DNA of 64,000 nucleotides, taken from Streptomyces sp. NBC_01451. Lineage in GTDB: Bacteria > Actinomycetota > Actinomycetes > Streptomycetales > Streptomycetaceae. The notes beneath the pieces are model-generated. The model did not search any database and was not told the origin of the DNA. It worked only from the letters and a program-made list of their open reading frames with translations. This document shows positions 49,206 through 58,166 of the stretch, piece by piece. How positions within the stretch are numbered: the first letter of the stretch is position 1; every line of letters begins with the position of its first letter. Made by a program: the position numbers and the translations under genes. The DNA lies in assembly GCF_036227485.1 (NCBI RefSeq), contig NZ_CP109479.1:8184001-8248000 (forward strand), given 5' to 3'.

Positions 49206-50822
49206 ATGAGTGAACGCCCCGCCCCCGCCGAAACCGTCCTTCTCCGCGGCGGAGAGGTCCACAGCCCCGCCGACCCCTTCGCGACCGCGATGCTCGTCGA
49301 GCGCGGACACATCGCCTGGGTCGGCACGGAAGGCGCCGCGGACGCCTTCACCGGCGCGGCGGACGAGGTGATCGACCTCGACGGCGCCCTGGTCACCCCG
49401 GCGTTCACCGACGCACACGTGCACACCACCGCCACCGGCCTCGCCCTCACCGGCCTCGACCTGTCCGACGCCCCCTCCCTCGACGCGGCCCTCACCCTCG
49501 TACGCGCGTTCGCCGCCGCCCGCCCCGCCGACCGCGTCCTCCTCGGGCACGGCTGGGACGCCGCCCGCTGGCCCGGCGGCCGTCCGCCGACCCGCGCCGA
49601 GCTGGACGAGGCCACCGGTGGACGCCCGCTCTATCTCAGCCGCATCGACGTCCACTCGGCGGTCGTCACGACGGCACTCCTCGACCTGGTACGGGGCGAC
49701 ACCGGCCGCTCCGACGCCCCGCTGACCGGCGACGCCCACCACACGGTCCGGGCCGCCGCCCTGGGCGCGGTCACCCCGGCACAGCGCACGGAGGCCCAGC
49801 GGGCCGCCCTCGCACGTGCCGCCTCGCTCGGCATCGGCTCCGTCCACGAGTGCGCCGGGCCGGAGATCTCCTCGGAGGACGACTTCACCGGGCTGCTGCG
49901 CCTCGCCGCCGAGGAGCCGGGGCCGCGCGTCGTCGGCTACTGGGCGGAACAGGGCGAACAGGGGATCGAGAGGGCACGCGCCCTGGGCGCGATCGGCGCC
50001 GCCGGTGACCTGTTCGTCGACGGCGCCCTCGGCTCGCACACCGCCTGCCTGCACGAGCCGTACAGCGACGGGGCCGGCCACACGGGCACCGCCTACCTGG
50101 ACACCGATGCCGTCGCCGCCCATGTCGTCGCCTGCACCGAGGCGGGCCTCCAGGCGGGCTTCCACGCCATCGGGGACGCCGCCGTGACCTCCGTGGTCGA
50201 GGGCGTGCGCGCAGCCGCCGGGAAGGTCGGCCTGGCCCGTGTCCGAGCCGCCCGGCACCGTGTCGAGCATGCCGAGATGCTCAGCCCCGAGACCATCGCC
50301 GGCTTCGCCGAGCTGGGCCTCACCGCCTCCGTGCAACCCGCCTTCGACGCCCTGTGGGGCGGCGAGGACGGCATGTACGCGCAGCGACTGGGCGCCGACC
50401 GCGCGCGGGCCCTGAACCCCTTCGCGGCCCTCCTGAAGGCCGGCGTACCGCTCGCCCTGGGCTCCGACAGCCCCGTCACCCCGCTCGACCCCTGGGGCAC
50501 GGTCCGCGCCGCCGCCTTCCACCGCACCCTGGAGCACCGCATCTCGGTCCGCGCGGCGTTCACTGCCCATACCCGCGGCGGCTGGCGGGCCGTCGGCCGC
50601 GACGACGCGGGCGTCCTGGTGCCGGGCGCGCCCGCGGACTATGCCCTCTGGCGTACCGACGCCCTCGTGGTCCAGGCCCCCGACGACCGGGTCGCCCGCT
50701 GGTCCACCGATCCCCGCTCCGGCACCCCGGGCCTGCCCGACCTCACTCCGGGCGCCGACCTTCCCGTATGCCTGCGCACGGTGGTGGGCGGACGGACGGT
50801 GTTCGTACGGCCGGGCGAGTGA
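49206..50822 (+). CDS. YtcJ-like amidohydrolase
   Basis: 538 aa amidohydrolase family 3. Metal ligands: TDAHVHTTATG (HxH), GFHAIGDAA, VEHAEML and LGSDSPVTPLDPW. Likely hydrolyses an N-acyl or amide substrate in the cytoplasm. It follows the Lrp gene by 132 bp and may be controlled by it. Confidence 0.85.
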   Translation: MSERPAPAETVLLRGGEVHSPADPFATAMLVERGHIAWVGTEGAADAFTGAADEVIDLDGALVTPAFTDAHVHTTATGLALTGLDLSDAPSLDAALTLVRAFAAARPADRVLLGHGWDAARWPGGRPPTRAELDEATGGRPLYLSRIDVHSAVVTTALLDLVRGDTGRSDAPLTGDAHHTVRAAALGAVTPAQRTEAQRAALARAASLGIGSVHECAGPEISSEDDFTGLLRLAAEEPGPRVVGYWAEQGEQGIERARALGAIGAAGDLFVDGALGSHTACLHEPYSDGAGHTGTAYLDTDAVAAHVVACTEAGLQAGFHAIGDAAVTSVVEGVRAAAGKVGLARVRAARHRVEHAEMLSPETIAGFAELGLTASVQPAFDALWGGEDGMYAQRLGADRARALNPFAALLKAGVPLALGSDSPVTPLDPWGTVRAAAFHRTLEHRISVRAAFTAHTRGGWRAVGRDDAGVLVPGAPADYALWRTDALVVQAPDDRVARWSTDPRSGTPGLPDLTPGADLPVCLRTVVGGRTVFVRPGE

Positions 50823-51360
50823 TCTCCCGGGGTGGCGCGGTACGCATCGGTGGCCGAAACGCCGTCGCGCGACCTGCGCATCCTCGGCGCTGACCAGGCG
50901 GTTGAGAAAAGAACCGCAGCTCAGGCAGCTGTTGACAGCCGACGGCAGCAGGCCGGTAGGTTCGGCCGGGTCCACCACCGGACGCCCGACCGCGGAACCT
51001 CCGCGCAGTCGCCGCAGCGCCGCTGGGTCAGGGGTGGTGTGCCGCACCGGCGCACCACCACTGGCAGCCAGGCTCAGCGCCCGCGCCGCGGCGACGGAAC
51101 GTTCCACCCGGTCGGCAAGGTGTGACCCGGGTGGGGCCCGGACGTCCAGTAGACAACGGCTTTCGGTCGACCCGCAGCCAGCGGGTCCCAGGTCGGCCCG
51201 AAGGGCGCCGGGCCCCGATCCGCAGCGTGCGCAAGGTGACGAAGCGGACCCCCTTACCCGGCTCTTGCCGAATAGACACCCCCGTACGCACGTGCTGACA
51301 CGTCGGCGCAGGCTGCGGCCACTATGGTGGACCTCTGCGTACGGACTTGAAGGGGCAGCA
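50823..51360. other. 538-bp gap without a certain gene
   Basis: Between the amidohydrolase and the ppm gene. On the minus strand one frame reads a protein-like stretch (SHLADRVERSVAAARALSLA ... CLSCGSFLNRLVSAEDAQVA) across about 50850-51125, and another frame has an 87-codon ORF at 51028-51291, but neither has a good Shine-Dalgarno or recognisable family. The ppm promoter should lie in the last 100 bp. Confidence 0.4.
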
Positions 51361-52155
51361 GTGAACGACGGCGACGGGACCCTCGCGGCGGAAGCCCAGG
51401 GGCGGCGGTTCGGCCCGCTCGGCACGGCCTTGGCGATCATTCCGACCTACAACGAGGCGGAGAACATCAAGAAGATCGTCGGCCGGGTGCGCGAGGCGGT
51501 CCCTGAGGTCCACGTTCTCGTGGCGGACGACAACAGTCCCGACGGCACCGGCAAGCTCGCCGACGAGCTGGCCGCCGAGGACGACCAGGTCCAGGTCCTC
51601 CACCGCAAGGGCAAGGAAGGCCTCGGCGCCGCCTACCTCGCGGGCTTCCAGTGGGGCATGGACAACGGCTACGGCGTCCTGATCGAGATGGACGCCGACG
51701 GCTCCCACCAGCCCGAGGAACTGCCCCGCCTGCTGACCGCCCTCAAGGGCGCGGACCTGGTGCTCGGCTCCCGCTGGGTGCCCGGCGGCCGGGTGGTCAA
51801 CTGGCCCAAGTCCCGCGAGTTCATCTCCCGCGGCGGCAGCCTCTACTCCCGGGTCCTGCTCGACGTACCCATCCGGGACGTCACCGGCGGCTACCGGGCC
51901 TTCCGCCGTGAGACCCTCGAAGGCCTCGGCCTCGACGAGGTCGCCTCCCAGGGGTACTGCTTCCAGGTCGACCTGGCCCGTCGCGCGATCCGGGCCGGCT
52001 ATCACGTGGTCGAGGTGCCCATCACCTTCGTCGAGCGCGAGCACGGCGACTCCAAGATGAGCCGCGACATCCTGATCGAGGCGCTGTGGCGGGTCACGAC
52101 GTGGGGCGTGGGCGAGCGGGTGAACCGGGCCCGCGGCAGGACGAGGAAGCCCTAG
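51361..52155 (+). CDS. ppm: Polyprenol monophosphomannose synthase (GT2)
   Basis: 264 aa. GT2 glycosyltransferase: AIIPTYNEAENIKKIVGRV, VADDNSPDGTGKLAD, the DXD-type EMDADGSHQPEELP and LVLGSRWVPGGRV. Makes polyprenol-phosphomannose, the donor for protein O-mannosylation and glycolipids. GTG 51361 with AAGGGG upstream. Cytoplasmic, membrane-associated; no acyltransferase half as in mycobacterial Ppm1. Confidence 0.9.
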   Translation: MNDGDGTLAAEAQGRRFGPLGTALAIIPTYNEAENIKKIVGRVREAVPEVHVLVADDNSPDGTGKLADELAAEDDQVQVLHRKGKEGLGAAYLAGFQWGMDNGYGVLIEMDADGSHQPEELPRLLTALKGADLVLGSRWVPGGRVVNWPKSREFISRGGSLYSRVLLDVPIRDVTGGYRAFRRETLEGLGLDEVASQGYCFQVDLARRAIRAGYHVVEVPITFVEREHGDSKMSRDILIEALWRVTTWGVGERVNRARGRTRKP

Positions 52156-52249
52156 CGGCGACCCGTCCCGGGTGTGCCCGTACGACTTCACAGATTCTGT
52201 TGATCGTCCTCTTATCCTGTGCTGAGCCCGGCCCAGGCACACTGGACGT

Positions 52250-52834
52250 ATGACGACTGGCGCACCGACCCCCACCTACCCCGCCCGGCCGCGGCGTTCC
52301 CGGCTGCGCACGTTCCTGCCGCTGGGCATCGCCGCCTGGCTGGTGCTGGAGATCTGGCTGCTGACCATGGTCGCCGGCGCGGCCAGCGGCTTCGCGGTCT
52401 TCCTGCTCCTGATCGCCGGTTTCGTGCTCGGCTCGGTGGTCATCAAGCGGGCGGGCCGCCGGGCCTTCCGCAATCTCACCCGGACACTGCAACAGCAGCA
52501 GGGCGGCATGCCGGCGGAGGGCGCGGCCCGCCCCGGCGGCAGCGAGGGCAACGGCCTGCTGATGCTCGGCGGTCTGCTGCTGATGCTGCCCGGCCTGGTC
52601 TCGGACGCGGTGGGCCTGCTCCTGCTGGTCCCCCCGGTGCAGAAGGCGATCAGCCGCTACGCGGAACGCACCTTCGAACGCAAACTGAGGGAGGCGACCC
52701 CGGGCACCCTGGGAGACGCCTTCCAGCAGGCGAGGATCCGCCGCCCGGACGGCAAGGTGGTCCAGGGCGAGGTCATTCGCGAGGACGGGACGGGCGGCAC
52801 CGCGGGGCAGCGGCGCCCGCCGCTGACCGGCTGA
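52250..52834 (+). CDS. FxsA family membrane protein
   Basis: 194 aa. Three to four hydrophobic segments (TFLPLGIAAWLVLEIWLLTMV; FAVFLLLIAGFVLGSVVI; LMLGGLLLMLPGLVSDAVGL). FxsA relieves exclusion of phage T7 in E. coli; its role in Streptomyces is unclear. Convergent with rbpA. Confidence 0.88.
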   Translation: MTTGAPTPTYPARPRRSRLRTFLPLGIAAWLVLEIWLLTMVAGAASGFAVFLLLIAGFVLGSVVIKRAGRRAFRNLTRTLQQQQGGMPAEGAARPGGSEGNGLLMLGGLLLMLPGLVSDAVGLLLLVPPVQKAISRYAERTFERKLREATPGTLGDAFQQARIRRPDGKVVQGEVIREDGTGGTAGQRRPPLTG

Positions 52835-52850
52835 CGCCCGGCTCTCCGCA

Positions 52851-52889
52851 CGCGACAGGCCCGCGCCGCTACGGCGCGGGCCTGTCGCG
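52851..52889 (+). terminator. Strong hairpin terminator of the fxsA-like gene
   Basis: An 18-bp perfect stem, CGCGACAGGCCCGCGCCG (52851-52868) with CGGCGCGGGCCTGTCGCG (52872-52889), has a 3-nt loop and is followed by TTTC. Confidence 0.88.
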
Positions 52890-52933
52890 TTTCACTCACC
52901 GGGGCCCTGGCCGCAGACCCCGGAAAACGCAAA

Positions 52934-52976
52934 ACCGCAGGCACCGTACGTCGAATTCACGTACGGCACCCGCGGT
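52934..52976 (-). terminator. Rho-independent terminator of rbpA
   Basis: CCGTACGT (52944-52951) pairs with ACGTACGG (52959-52966), extended by ACCGC/GCGGT pairing. On the minus strand it is followed by GGTTTTGCGTTTTCC, a good U tract, so it ends the leftward rbpA transcript. Confidence 0.75.
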
Positions 52977-53014
52977 GTCACGCGTTCGCTGTATGCCGCC
53001 CAGTCCCGGAGGGA

Positions 53015-53389
53015 CTACGCGGACTTGCGGCTGTCCCGCGGATGTACCGCGATGTTCATCGCTCCGGAGCGGAGTACGGCCAGTCGCTCCTCAAGGACCT
53101 CTTCGAGTTCCTCTCGGGTGCGCCGCTCCATCAGCATGTCCCAATGCGTACGCGCGGGCTTGGCCTTCTTCTCCTCAGGGCCGTCGCCGTCCACGAGGAG
53201 TGCCTGGGCCCCGCAGACCTTGCACTCCCACTCCGGCGGGATCTCCGCCTCGACCGAGAAGGGCATCTCAAACCGATGCCCCTTCTCGCATGCGTACTCC
53301 ACGGCCTGGCGCGGGGCCAGGTCGATGCCGCGGTCCGTCTCGTAGCTGGTCACCACGAGGCGCGTGCCGCGAAGAGCTCGCTCACTCAT
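53015..53389 (-). CDS. rbpA: RNA polymerase-binding protein RbpA
   Basis: 124 aa. Activator that binds RNA polymerase and the principal sigma factor HrdB. It has the zinc-ribbon-like CEKGHRFEMPFSVEAEIP ... WECKVCG and the C-terminal sigma-interaction helix RTREELEEVLEERLAVLRSG. It stimulates housekeeping transcription and confers basal rifampicin tolerance. Preceded by a SigR-type promoter. Confidence 0.96.
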   Translation of the reverse strand: MSERALRGTRLVVTSYETDRGIDLAPRQAVEYACEKGHRFEMPFSVEAEIPPEWECKVCGAQALLVDGDGPEEKKAKPARTHWDMLMERRTREELEEVLEERLAVLRSGAMNIAVHPRDSRKSA

Positions 53390-53450
53390 GAATCGTGCCT
53401 CCCGGGCTTGTCGCCCACAGGACAGGTGTCGCTGTCGTCGTCATCCGGTC

Positions 53451-53477
53451 AACGTCCGGTCGGCGGTAAAGATTCCC
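53451..53477 (-). promoter_or_regulatory. SigR-type promoter of rbpA
   Basis: On the minus strand GGGAAT-N18-GTT: GGAAT at 53472-53476 and GTT at 53451-53453 with exactly 18 bp between. This is the SigR consensus (GGAAT-N18-GTT). rbpA is a known member of the SigR thiol-stress regulon, so induction by diamide-like stress is expected. Confidence 0.85.
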
Positions 53478-53657
53478 GTCCCGTGTCCCGTTTCGGGGTT
53501 ATGCGTCGCCGTCGTAGCTGTCCCTTGTTGTACCCACCAGTGCCCGGTTTGTCACATCTGCAAGCAGATATCACGCAGCGTTTCGTCATCTTTGACGCGC
53601 AGTAACGGTACGCCTGGCAGGCCAACGGCGTACACTACCGCTCTTTTGCCGCCGATG

Positions 53658-55019
53658 CTAAATCCTTTCGGGAACGGGATTGCCCGCGTCGCGGATCGCC
53701 CGCGCCACCGGGACCCGGGCCAGCAGCACGAACCCGATCACGAAGAAGGCCACGAGCGAGATGATCGCGTCCCGGTAGCTTCCGGTCAGCTGGTAGGTGA
53801 TCCCGAACAGCAGCGGGCCGAGCCAGCTCATACCGCGGTCGCTCATCTCGTAGGCCGAGAAGTACTCGGCCTCTTTGCCGGGCGGCACCAGATGCGAGAA
53901 CAGCGACCGGGACAGTGCCTGGCTGCCGCCGAGGACCAGGCCGATACCGGCGGCCAGCACGAAGAACCACGCCGGTGCGCCGGCCGGCAGGAAGTACCCC
54001 GCCGCCAGTGTCACCGTCCACGCCACCAGCGAGCCGAGAATCGTCCGCTTGGCCCCGTACACGCGGGCCAGTCGGCCCATCCCCAGTGCTCCCGCCACCG
54101 CCAGTACCTGCACCAGCAGCACCGCCCCGATGAGGGTGGACTGACCGAGCCCGAGCTCCTCCGAGCCGTACACCGAGGCCTGGGAGATCACGGTCTGGAT
54201 GCCGTCGTTGTAGACGAGGTAGGCGAGCAGGAAGGCGAGGGTGAGCGGGTGGCGGCGCATGTCGCGGACCGTCGCCACGAGCTGCCGAAGGCCGGGGGAG
54301 GTGGCTCCCTTGACGGCACTCTCCTCCTTGGCGGCCCGACGGTCGCGGAGTCTGCGCAGCGGTACGAGGGTGAAGGCGCCCCACCACAGACCCGCCGAGG
54401 CCAGACAGATCCGGACGGCCATGCCCTCCGAGAGGCCGAAGGAGTCGTGGGCCGTGTACAGCACCAGGTTGACGACGAGGACCAGTGAGCCCGCCGCGTA
54501 GCCGAACGCCCAGCCGCGCGAGGAGACCGCGTCGCGCTCCTCCACCGTGGCGATCTGGGGGAGGTAGGAGTTGTAGAGCATCATCGACACGGACTGGGCC
54601 GCGTTGGCGACGATCAGCAGCAGCCCGCCGAGCAGATACCGGTCGCCGTCGAGGAAGAACATGCCGACCGTCGCCGTGGCGCCCACGTAGGCGGCGGCTG
54701 CCAGGAGCGGTTTCTTGCGGCCGGAGCGGTCGGCTGCGGCGCCCACCAGGGGCATGACCAGCACGGCCACGATGACCGACAGGGACACCGAGTACGCGAA
54801 GAACGAACCGGCGCGGACCGGTATGCCCAGCGGATGCACGAACCCGTCCGCGTCCGACGCCTCCTCGGCGACCGACGTCAGATAGGGGCCCAGGAACACG
54901 GTGAGAACGCTCGTCGAGTAGACGGAGCACGCCCAGTCGTAGAAGTACCAGCCGCGCTGCTCGCGGCGGCGCCCGGCGGCCTCGTCGGCCGTCTCGTCCC
55001 GCACGGTGTCGGTGTCCAC
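53658..55019 (-). CDS. UMF1/Atg22-like MFS transporter
   Basis: 453 aa, twelve predicted helices. REQRGWYFYDWACSVYSTSV is the typical N-terminal signature of the vacuole-effluxer Atg22-like family. Later: VMPLVGAAADRSGRKKPLL and GLVLGGSQALSRSLFSHLVPP. Start GTG 55019 has GAGGGG five bases upstream. Substrate unknown; yeast Atg22 exports amino acids. Confidence 0.87.
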   Translation of the reverse strand: MDTDTVRDETADEAAGRRREQRGWYFYDWACSVYSTSVLTVFLGPYLTSVAEEASDADGFVHPLGIPVRAGSFFAYSVSLSVIVAVLVMPLVGAAADRSGRKKPLLAAAAYVGATATVGMFFLDGDRYLLGGLLLIVANAAQSVSMMLYNSYLPQIATVEERDAVSSRGWAFGYAAGSLVLVVNLVLYTAHDSFGLSEGMAVRICLASAGLWWGAFTLVPLRRLRDRRAAKEESAVKGATSPGLRQLVATVRDMRRHPLTLAFLLAYLVYNDGIQTVISQASVYGSEELGLGQSTLIGAVLLVQVLAVAGALGMGRLARVYGAKRTILGSLVAWTVTLAAGYFLPAGAPAWFFVLAAGIGLVLGGSQALSRSLFSHLVPPGKEAEYFSAYEMSDRGMSWLGPLLFGITYQLTGSYRDAIISLVAFFVIGFVLLARVPVARAIRDAGNPVPERI

Positions 55020-55061
55020 CCGTGCCCCTCGCTTTCCCCGTGAAGCGGTGCGCACGGGGAG

Positions 55062-55829
55062 TCAGAACCAGGTGCCCCGGTCCTCCAGAACCTTGCGCAA
55101 CGTGTCGATGTGATCGGTCATGATGCCATCGACTCCCAGGTCCAGGAGCCGGTGCATGTGATCGGGATCGTTGACCGTCCACACGTGGACGTGCAGCCCG
55201 CGCGCGTGGGCGGTGCGCACGAAGCTCCGGTCGACCACCGGTATGCCCGACTGCTCCTGAGGGACCTGCGCGGCGACCGCGGACCGGCGCACCCCCACGG
55301 GCAGGCCCCAGGAGCGCAGCCGCAGGTTGAGGACGCCCCGGACGCCGTACGACGTCGCCAGGCGCGGACCGGCGAGCCGCTGGGCGCGCGCCACACGCGC
55401 CTCGGAGAAGGAACCGACGCAGATCCGGTCCCAGGAGTCGGTGCGCTCGATCAGGTCCAGGAGCGGGCGCAGCGCCGGCTCGGCCTTGACGTCGACGTTC
55501 CAGCGCGCCTCGGGGAAGGCTTCGAGCAGGTCTTCGAAGAGGGGTACCGGTTCGCTGCCCGCCACGCGCGCGTGCTGTACGTCGGACCAGGGGAGGTCCG
55601 CGATCAGGCCGCCGCCGTCCGTCACCCGGTCCAGTGTCGGGTCGTGGAAGGCGACGAGCTTTCCGTCCGCCGTGCGGTGCACGTCGGTCTCCAGGTAGCG
55701 GTAACCCGTCTCGACCGCCCGCCGGAACTGGAACATCGTGTTCTCCAGCCCGTCCGCCGCCCCGCCCCGGTGGGCGAAGGGGATCGGGCCGGGATGGTCG
55801 AGGTAGGGATGACGTATCCGCGTGGTCAC
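55062..55829 (-). CDS. Glycerophosphodiester phosphodiesterase
   Basis: 255 aa GDPD TIM barrel: FAHRGGAADGLENTMFQFRR (catalytic His), YLETDVHRTADGKLVAFHDP (Glu/Asp metal ligands, second His) and HVWTVNDPDHMHRLLDLGVD. No signal peptide, so likely cytoplasmic. Releases glycerol-3-phosphate from deacylated phospholipids. GTG start overlaps the yczE-like stop by GTGA, so translation is coupled. Confidence 0.92.
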   Translation of the reverse strand: MTTRIRHPYLDHPGPIPFAHRGGAADGLENTMFQFRRAVETGYRYLETDVHRTADGKLVAFHDPTLDRVTDGGGLIADLPWSDVQHARVAGSEPVPLFEDLLEAFPEARWNVDVKAEPALRPLLDLIERTDSWDRICVGSFSEARVARAQRLAGPRLATSYGVRGVLNLRLRSWGLPVGVRRSAVAAQVPQEQSGIPVVDRSFVRTAHARGLHVHVWTVNDPDHMHRLLDLGVDGIMTDHIDTLRKVLEDRGTWF

Positions 55830-56488
55830 GGTCGCAGTATCACCTCTTCCGGTTGACCGGCGGCAACGGCCGTGCTGCCGCCCGATGCCGCGGGGACGGC
55901 GAACACGCGCAGGAACAGCTGCGCCAGTGGTCCGATCGCCACCGCGTACAGGACCGTGCCGATTCCCACCGTGCCGCCCAGGGCGAAGCCCGTCGCCACC
56001 ACGGCCACCTCGATCGCCGTACGGACGAGCCGGATCGAGCGGCCGGTGAGCCGGTGCAGGCCGGTCATCAGGCCGTCGCGCGGACCTGGGCCGAAGTTCG
56101 CCGCGATGTACAGGCCGGTGGCCACCCCGTTGAGGACGATGCCCGCCACCAGGAGGGGGACGCGGGCGGTGAGGACATGCGCGTCGGGGACCAGGGCGAG
56201 GGTGCCGTCCATGGCGAGGCCGACGACGAAGACGTTCGAGACCGTGCCGAGGCCCGGACGCTGCCGCAGCGGTATCCACAGGAGCAGTACGGCGGCTCCC
56301 ACGAAGATCGACACGACGCCGATAGTCAGCCCGGTCAGCTCGGCCAGTCCCTGGTGGAGCACTCCCCAGGGCTCCAGACCGAGGCCCGACTCGACGAGCA
56401 GGGCCGAGCTGGCGCCGTACAGCGCGAGACCGGCGTAGAGCTGGATCAACCGTCGGCCCAGCCGGTCCGGCGCTGACAATGACCTCAC
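55826..56488 (-). CDS. YczE/YyaS/YitT-type membrane protein
   Basis: 220 aa, about five helices (LIQLYAGLALYGASSALLVE; GVVSIFVGAAVLLLWIPL). The YitT/YczE family is named but of unknown function. It is divergent from a MocR-type regulator, as is the yczE-yczR pair in other bacteria. GTG 56488 with GGGG upstream. Confidence 0.85.
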   Translation of the reverse strand: MRSLSAPDRLGRRLIQLYAGLALYGASSALLVESGLGLEPWGVLHQGLAELTGLTIGVVSIFVGAAVLLLWIPLRQRPGLGTVSNVFVVGLAMDGTLALVPDAHVLTARVPLLVAGIVLNGVATGLYIAANFGPGPRDGLMTGLHRLTGRSIRLVRTAIEVAVVATGFALGGTVGIGTVLYAVAIGPLAQLFLRVFAVPAASGGSTAVAAGQPEEVILRP

Positions 56489-56537
56489 GAGCTGCCCCCT
56501 GTAGTGGTAGTGGCCTGGCACATGACACCCTGTGGCT

Positions 56538-56552
56538 TGGGATTGGATCCCA
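56538..56552. promoter_or_regulatory. Palindrome between yczE-like and mocR-like genes
   Basis: TGGGATTGGATCCCA is a 15-bp palindrome with a TGG centre, followed by CATGGCCAATT. It lies between the divergent genes, 36 bases before the MocR start, and is a candidate operator. Confidence 0.55.
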
Positions 56553-56587
56553 TCCATGGCCAATTCGGGGAAGGTGGACTGATCTGC

Positions 56588-58087
56588 ATGGTGCAGTGGA
56601 CTTCGGCGGTGGGTACCGCGCAACTCGCCCGGCTGCTCACCTCGCAGCAGGACCGCCCCGCGGGTCCCGGGACCCGTCGCCCACCCGCCTACCGCGCACT
56701 GGCCGACGGCATCCGTCTGCTGGTTCTCGAGGGCCGGGTGCCGGTCGCCGCCCGGCTGCCCGCCGAACGTGAACTGGCCCTCGCCCTCTCCGTCAGCCGC
56801 ACCACGGTCGCCGCCGCCTACGAGGCGCTGCGCGCCGAGGGCTTCATGGAGTCCCGGCGCGGTGCGGGCAGCTGGACCGCTGTACCCGCGGGTAACCCAC
56901 TTCCCGCGCGCGGGCTCGAACCGCTGCCCCCCGAGGCGCTCGGCTCGGTGATCGACCTCGGTACGGCGGCCCTGCCCGCGCCCGAGCCCTGGCTCACCCG
57001 CGCCGTCCAGGGCGCCCTGGAGGAACTGCCTCCGTACGCGCACACGCACGGCGACTACCCGGCCGGACTGCCCGCGCTGCGCGCGATGATCGCCGAGCGG
57101 TACACCGCGCGCGGGATCCCCACCATGCCCGAACAGATCATGGTGACGACCGGTGCGATGGGCGCCATAGACGCGATCTGCCACCTGTTCGCCGGCCGGG
57201 GCGAGCGCATCGCCGTGGAGTCGCCCTCGTACGCCAACATCCTGCAGCTGATGCGGGAGGCGGGTGCCCGGCTCGTGCCCGTCGCGATGGCGGAGGGGCT
57301 CGCCGGCTGGGACCTGGACCGCTGGCGCCAGGTGCTGCGCGAGGCCGCGCCCCGGATCGCGTACGTCGTCGCCGACTTCCACAACCCCACCGGCGCGCTC
57401 GCCGACGACGACCAGCGACGGCAACTGGTCGAGGCGGCCCGCTCGGCGGGGACGGTGCTCGTCGCCGACGAGACGATGACCGAGCTGTGGCTGGACCCGG
57501 ATGTCGAGATGCCACGGCAGGTGTGCGGCTTCGACCCGGCCGGGTCGACGGTCATCACCGTGGGTTCCGCCAGCAAGGCCTTCTGGGCCGGGCTGCGCAT
57601 CGGCTGGGTGCGGGCGGCTCCGGACGTGATCCGCAGCCTCGTCGCCGCGCGTGCCTACGCGGACCTGGGCACACCCGTGCTCGAACAACTGGCCATCAAC
57701 TGGCTGCTGAGCACCGGTGGCTGGGAGCAGGCCGTCGCGATGCGGCGCGAACAGGCCAGGGACAACAGGGACGCGCTGGTCGCGGCCGTACGACGGGAGC
57801 TGCCGGACTGGGAGTTCACGGTGCCCAGGGGTGGGCTCACACTGTGGGTCCGCACGGGCGGGCTGTCGGGGTCACGGATCGCCGAGGCGGGGGAACGCGT
57901 GGGGGTGCGGGTGCCCTCGGGGCCGCGGTTCGGGGTCGACGGCGCCTTCGAGGGGTATGTGCGGCTGCCGTTCACCGTGGGAGGAGCGGTGGCCGACGAA
58001 GCGGCCGTCCGGTTGGCCGCCGCGGCGAGGATCGTGGTGAGCGGGGGGTCGGCGGGCGCCGAGTCCCCCCGTACTTTCGTGGCTTGA
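56588..58087 (+). CDS. MocR-type GntR/aminotransferase regulator (YczR-like)
   Basis: 499 aa. N-terminal GntR winged HTH (PPAYRALADGIRLLVLEGRV, ELALALSVSRTTVAAAYEAL) joined by a linker to a fold-type I aminotransferase-like domain with the PLP lysine in SASKAFWAGLRIGW. Such regulators use PLP as an effector. It probably controls the divergent yczE-like gene. ATG 56588 with GGTGGA upstream. Confidence 0.9.
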   Translation: MVQWTSAVGTAQLARLLTSQQDRPAGPGTRRPPAYRALADGIRLLVLEGRVPVAARLPAERELALALSVSRTTVAAAYEALRAEGFMESRRGAGSWTAVPAGNPLPARGLEPLPPEALGSVIDLGTAALPAPEPWLTRAVQGALEELPPYAHTHGDYPAGLPALRAMIAERYTARGIPTMPEQIMVTTGAMGAIDAICHLFAGRGERIAVESPSYANILQLMREAGARLVPVAMAEGLAGWDLDRWRQVLREAAPRIAYVVADFHNPTGALADDDQRRQLVEAARSAGTVLVADETMTELWLDPDVEMPRQVCGFDPAGSTVITVGSASKAFWAGLRIGWVRAAPDVIRSLVAARAYADLGTPVLEQLAINWLLSTGGWEQAVAMRREQARDNRDALVAAVRRELPDWEFTVPRGGLTLWVRTGGLSGSRIAEAGERVGVRVPSGPRFGVDGAFEGYVRLPFTVGGAVADEAAVRLAAAARIVVSGGSAGAESPRTFVA

Positions 58088-58115
58088 GTGGCTTGAGTGG
58101 CTTGAGTGGCTTGAG
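58080..58115. repeat. Tandem nonamer TGGCTTGAG, four copies across a stop codon
   Basis: Four uninterrupted copies of TGGCTTGAG run from 58080 to 58115. The TGA of the first copy is the stop of the MocR-type gene, so the repeat extends from the coding end into the 3' region. Confidence 0.85.
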
Positions 58116-58166
58116 CGGTATGCGGGGCAGAGGCCGGGGCCGGGGGCGCGGCTGGGCCGCCGGTTC

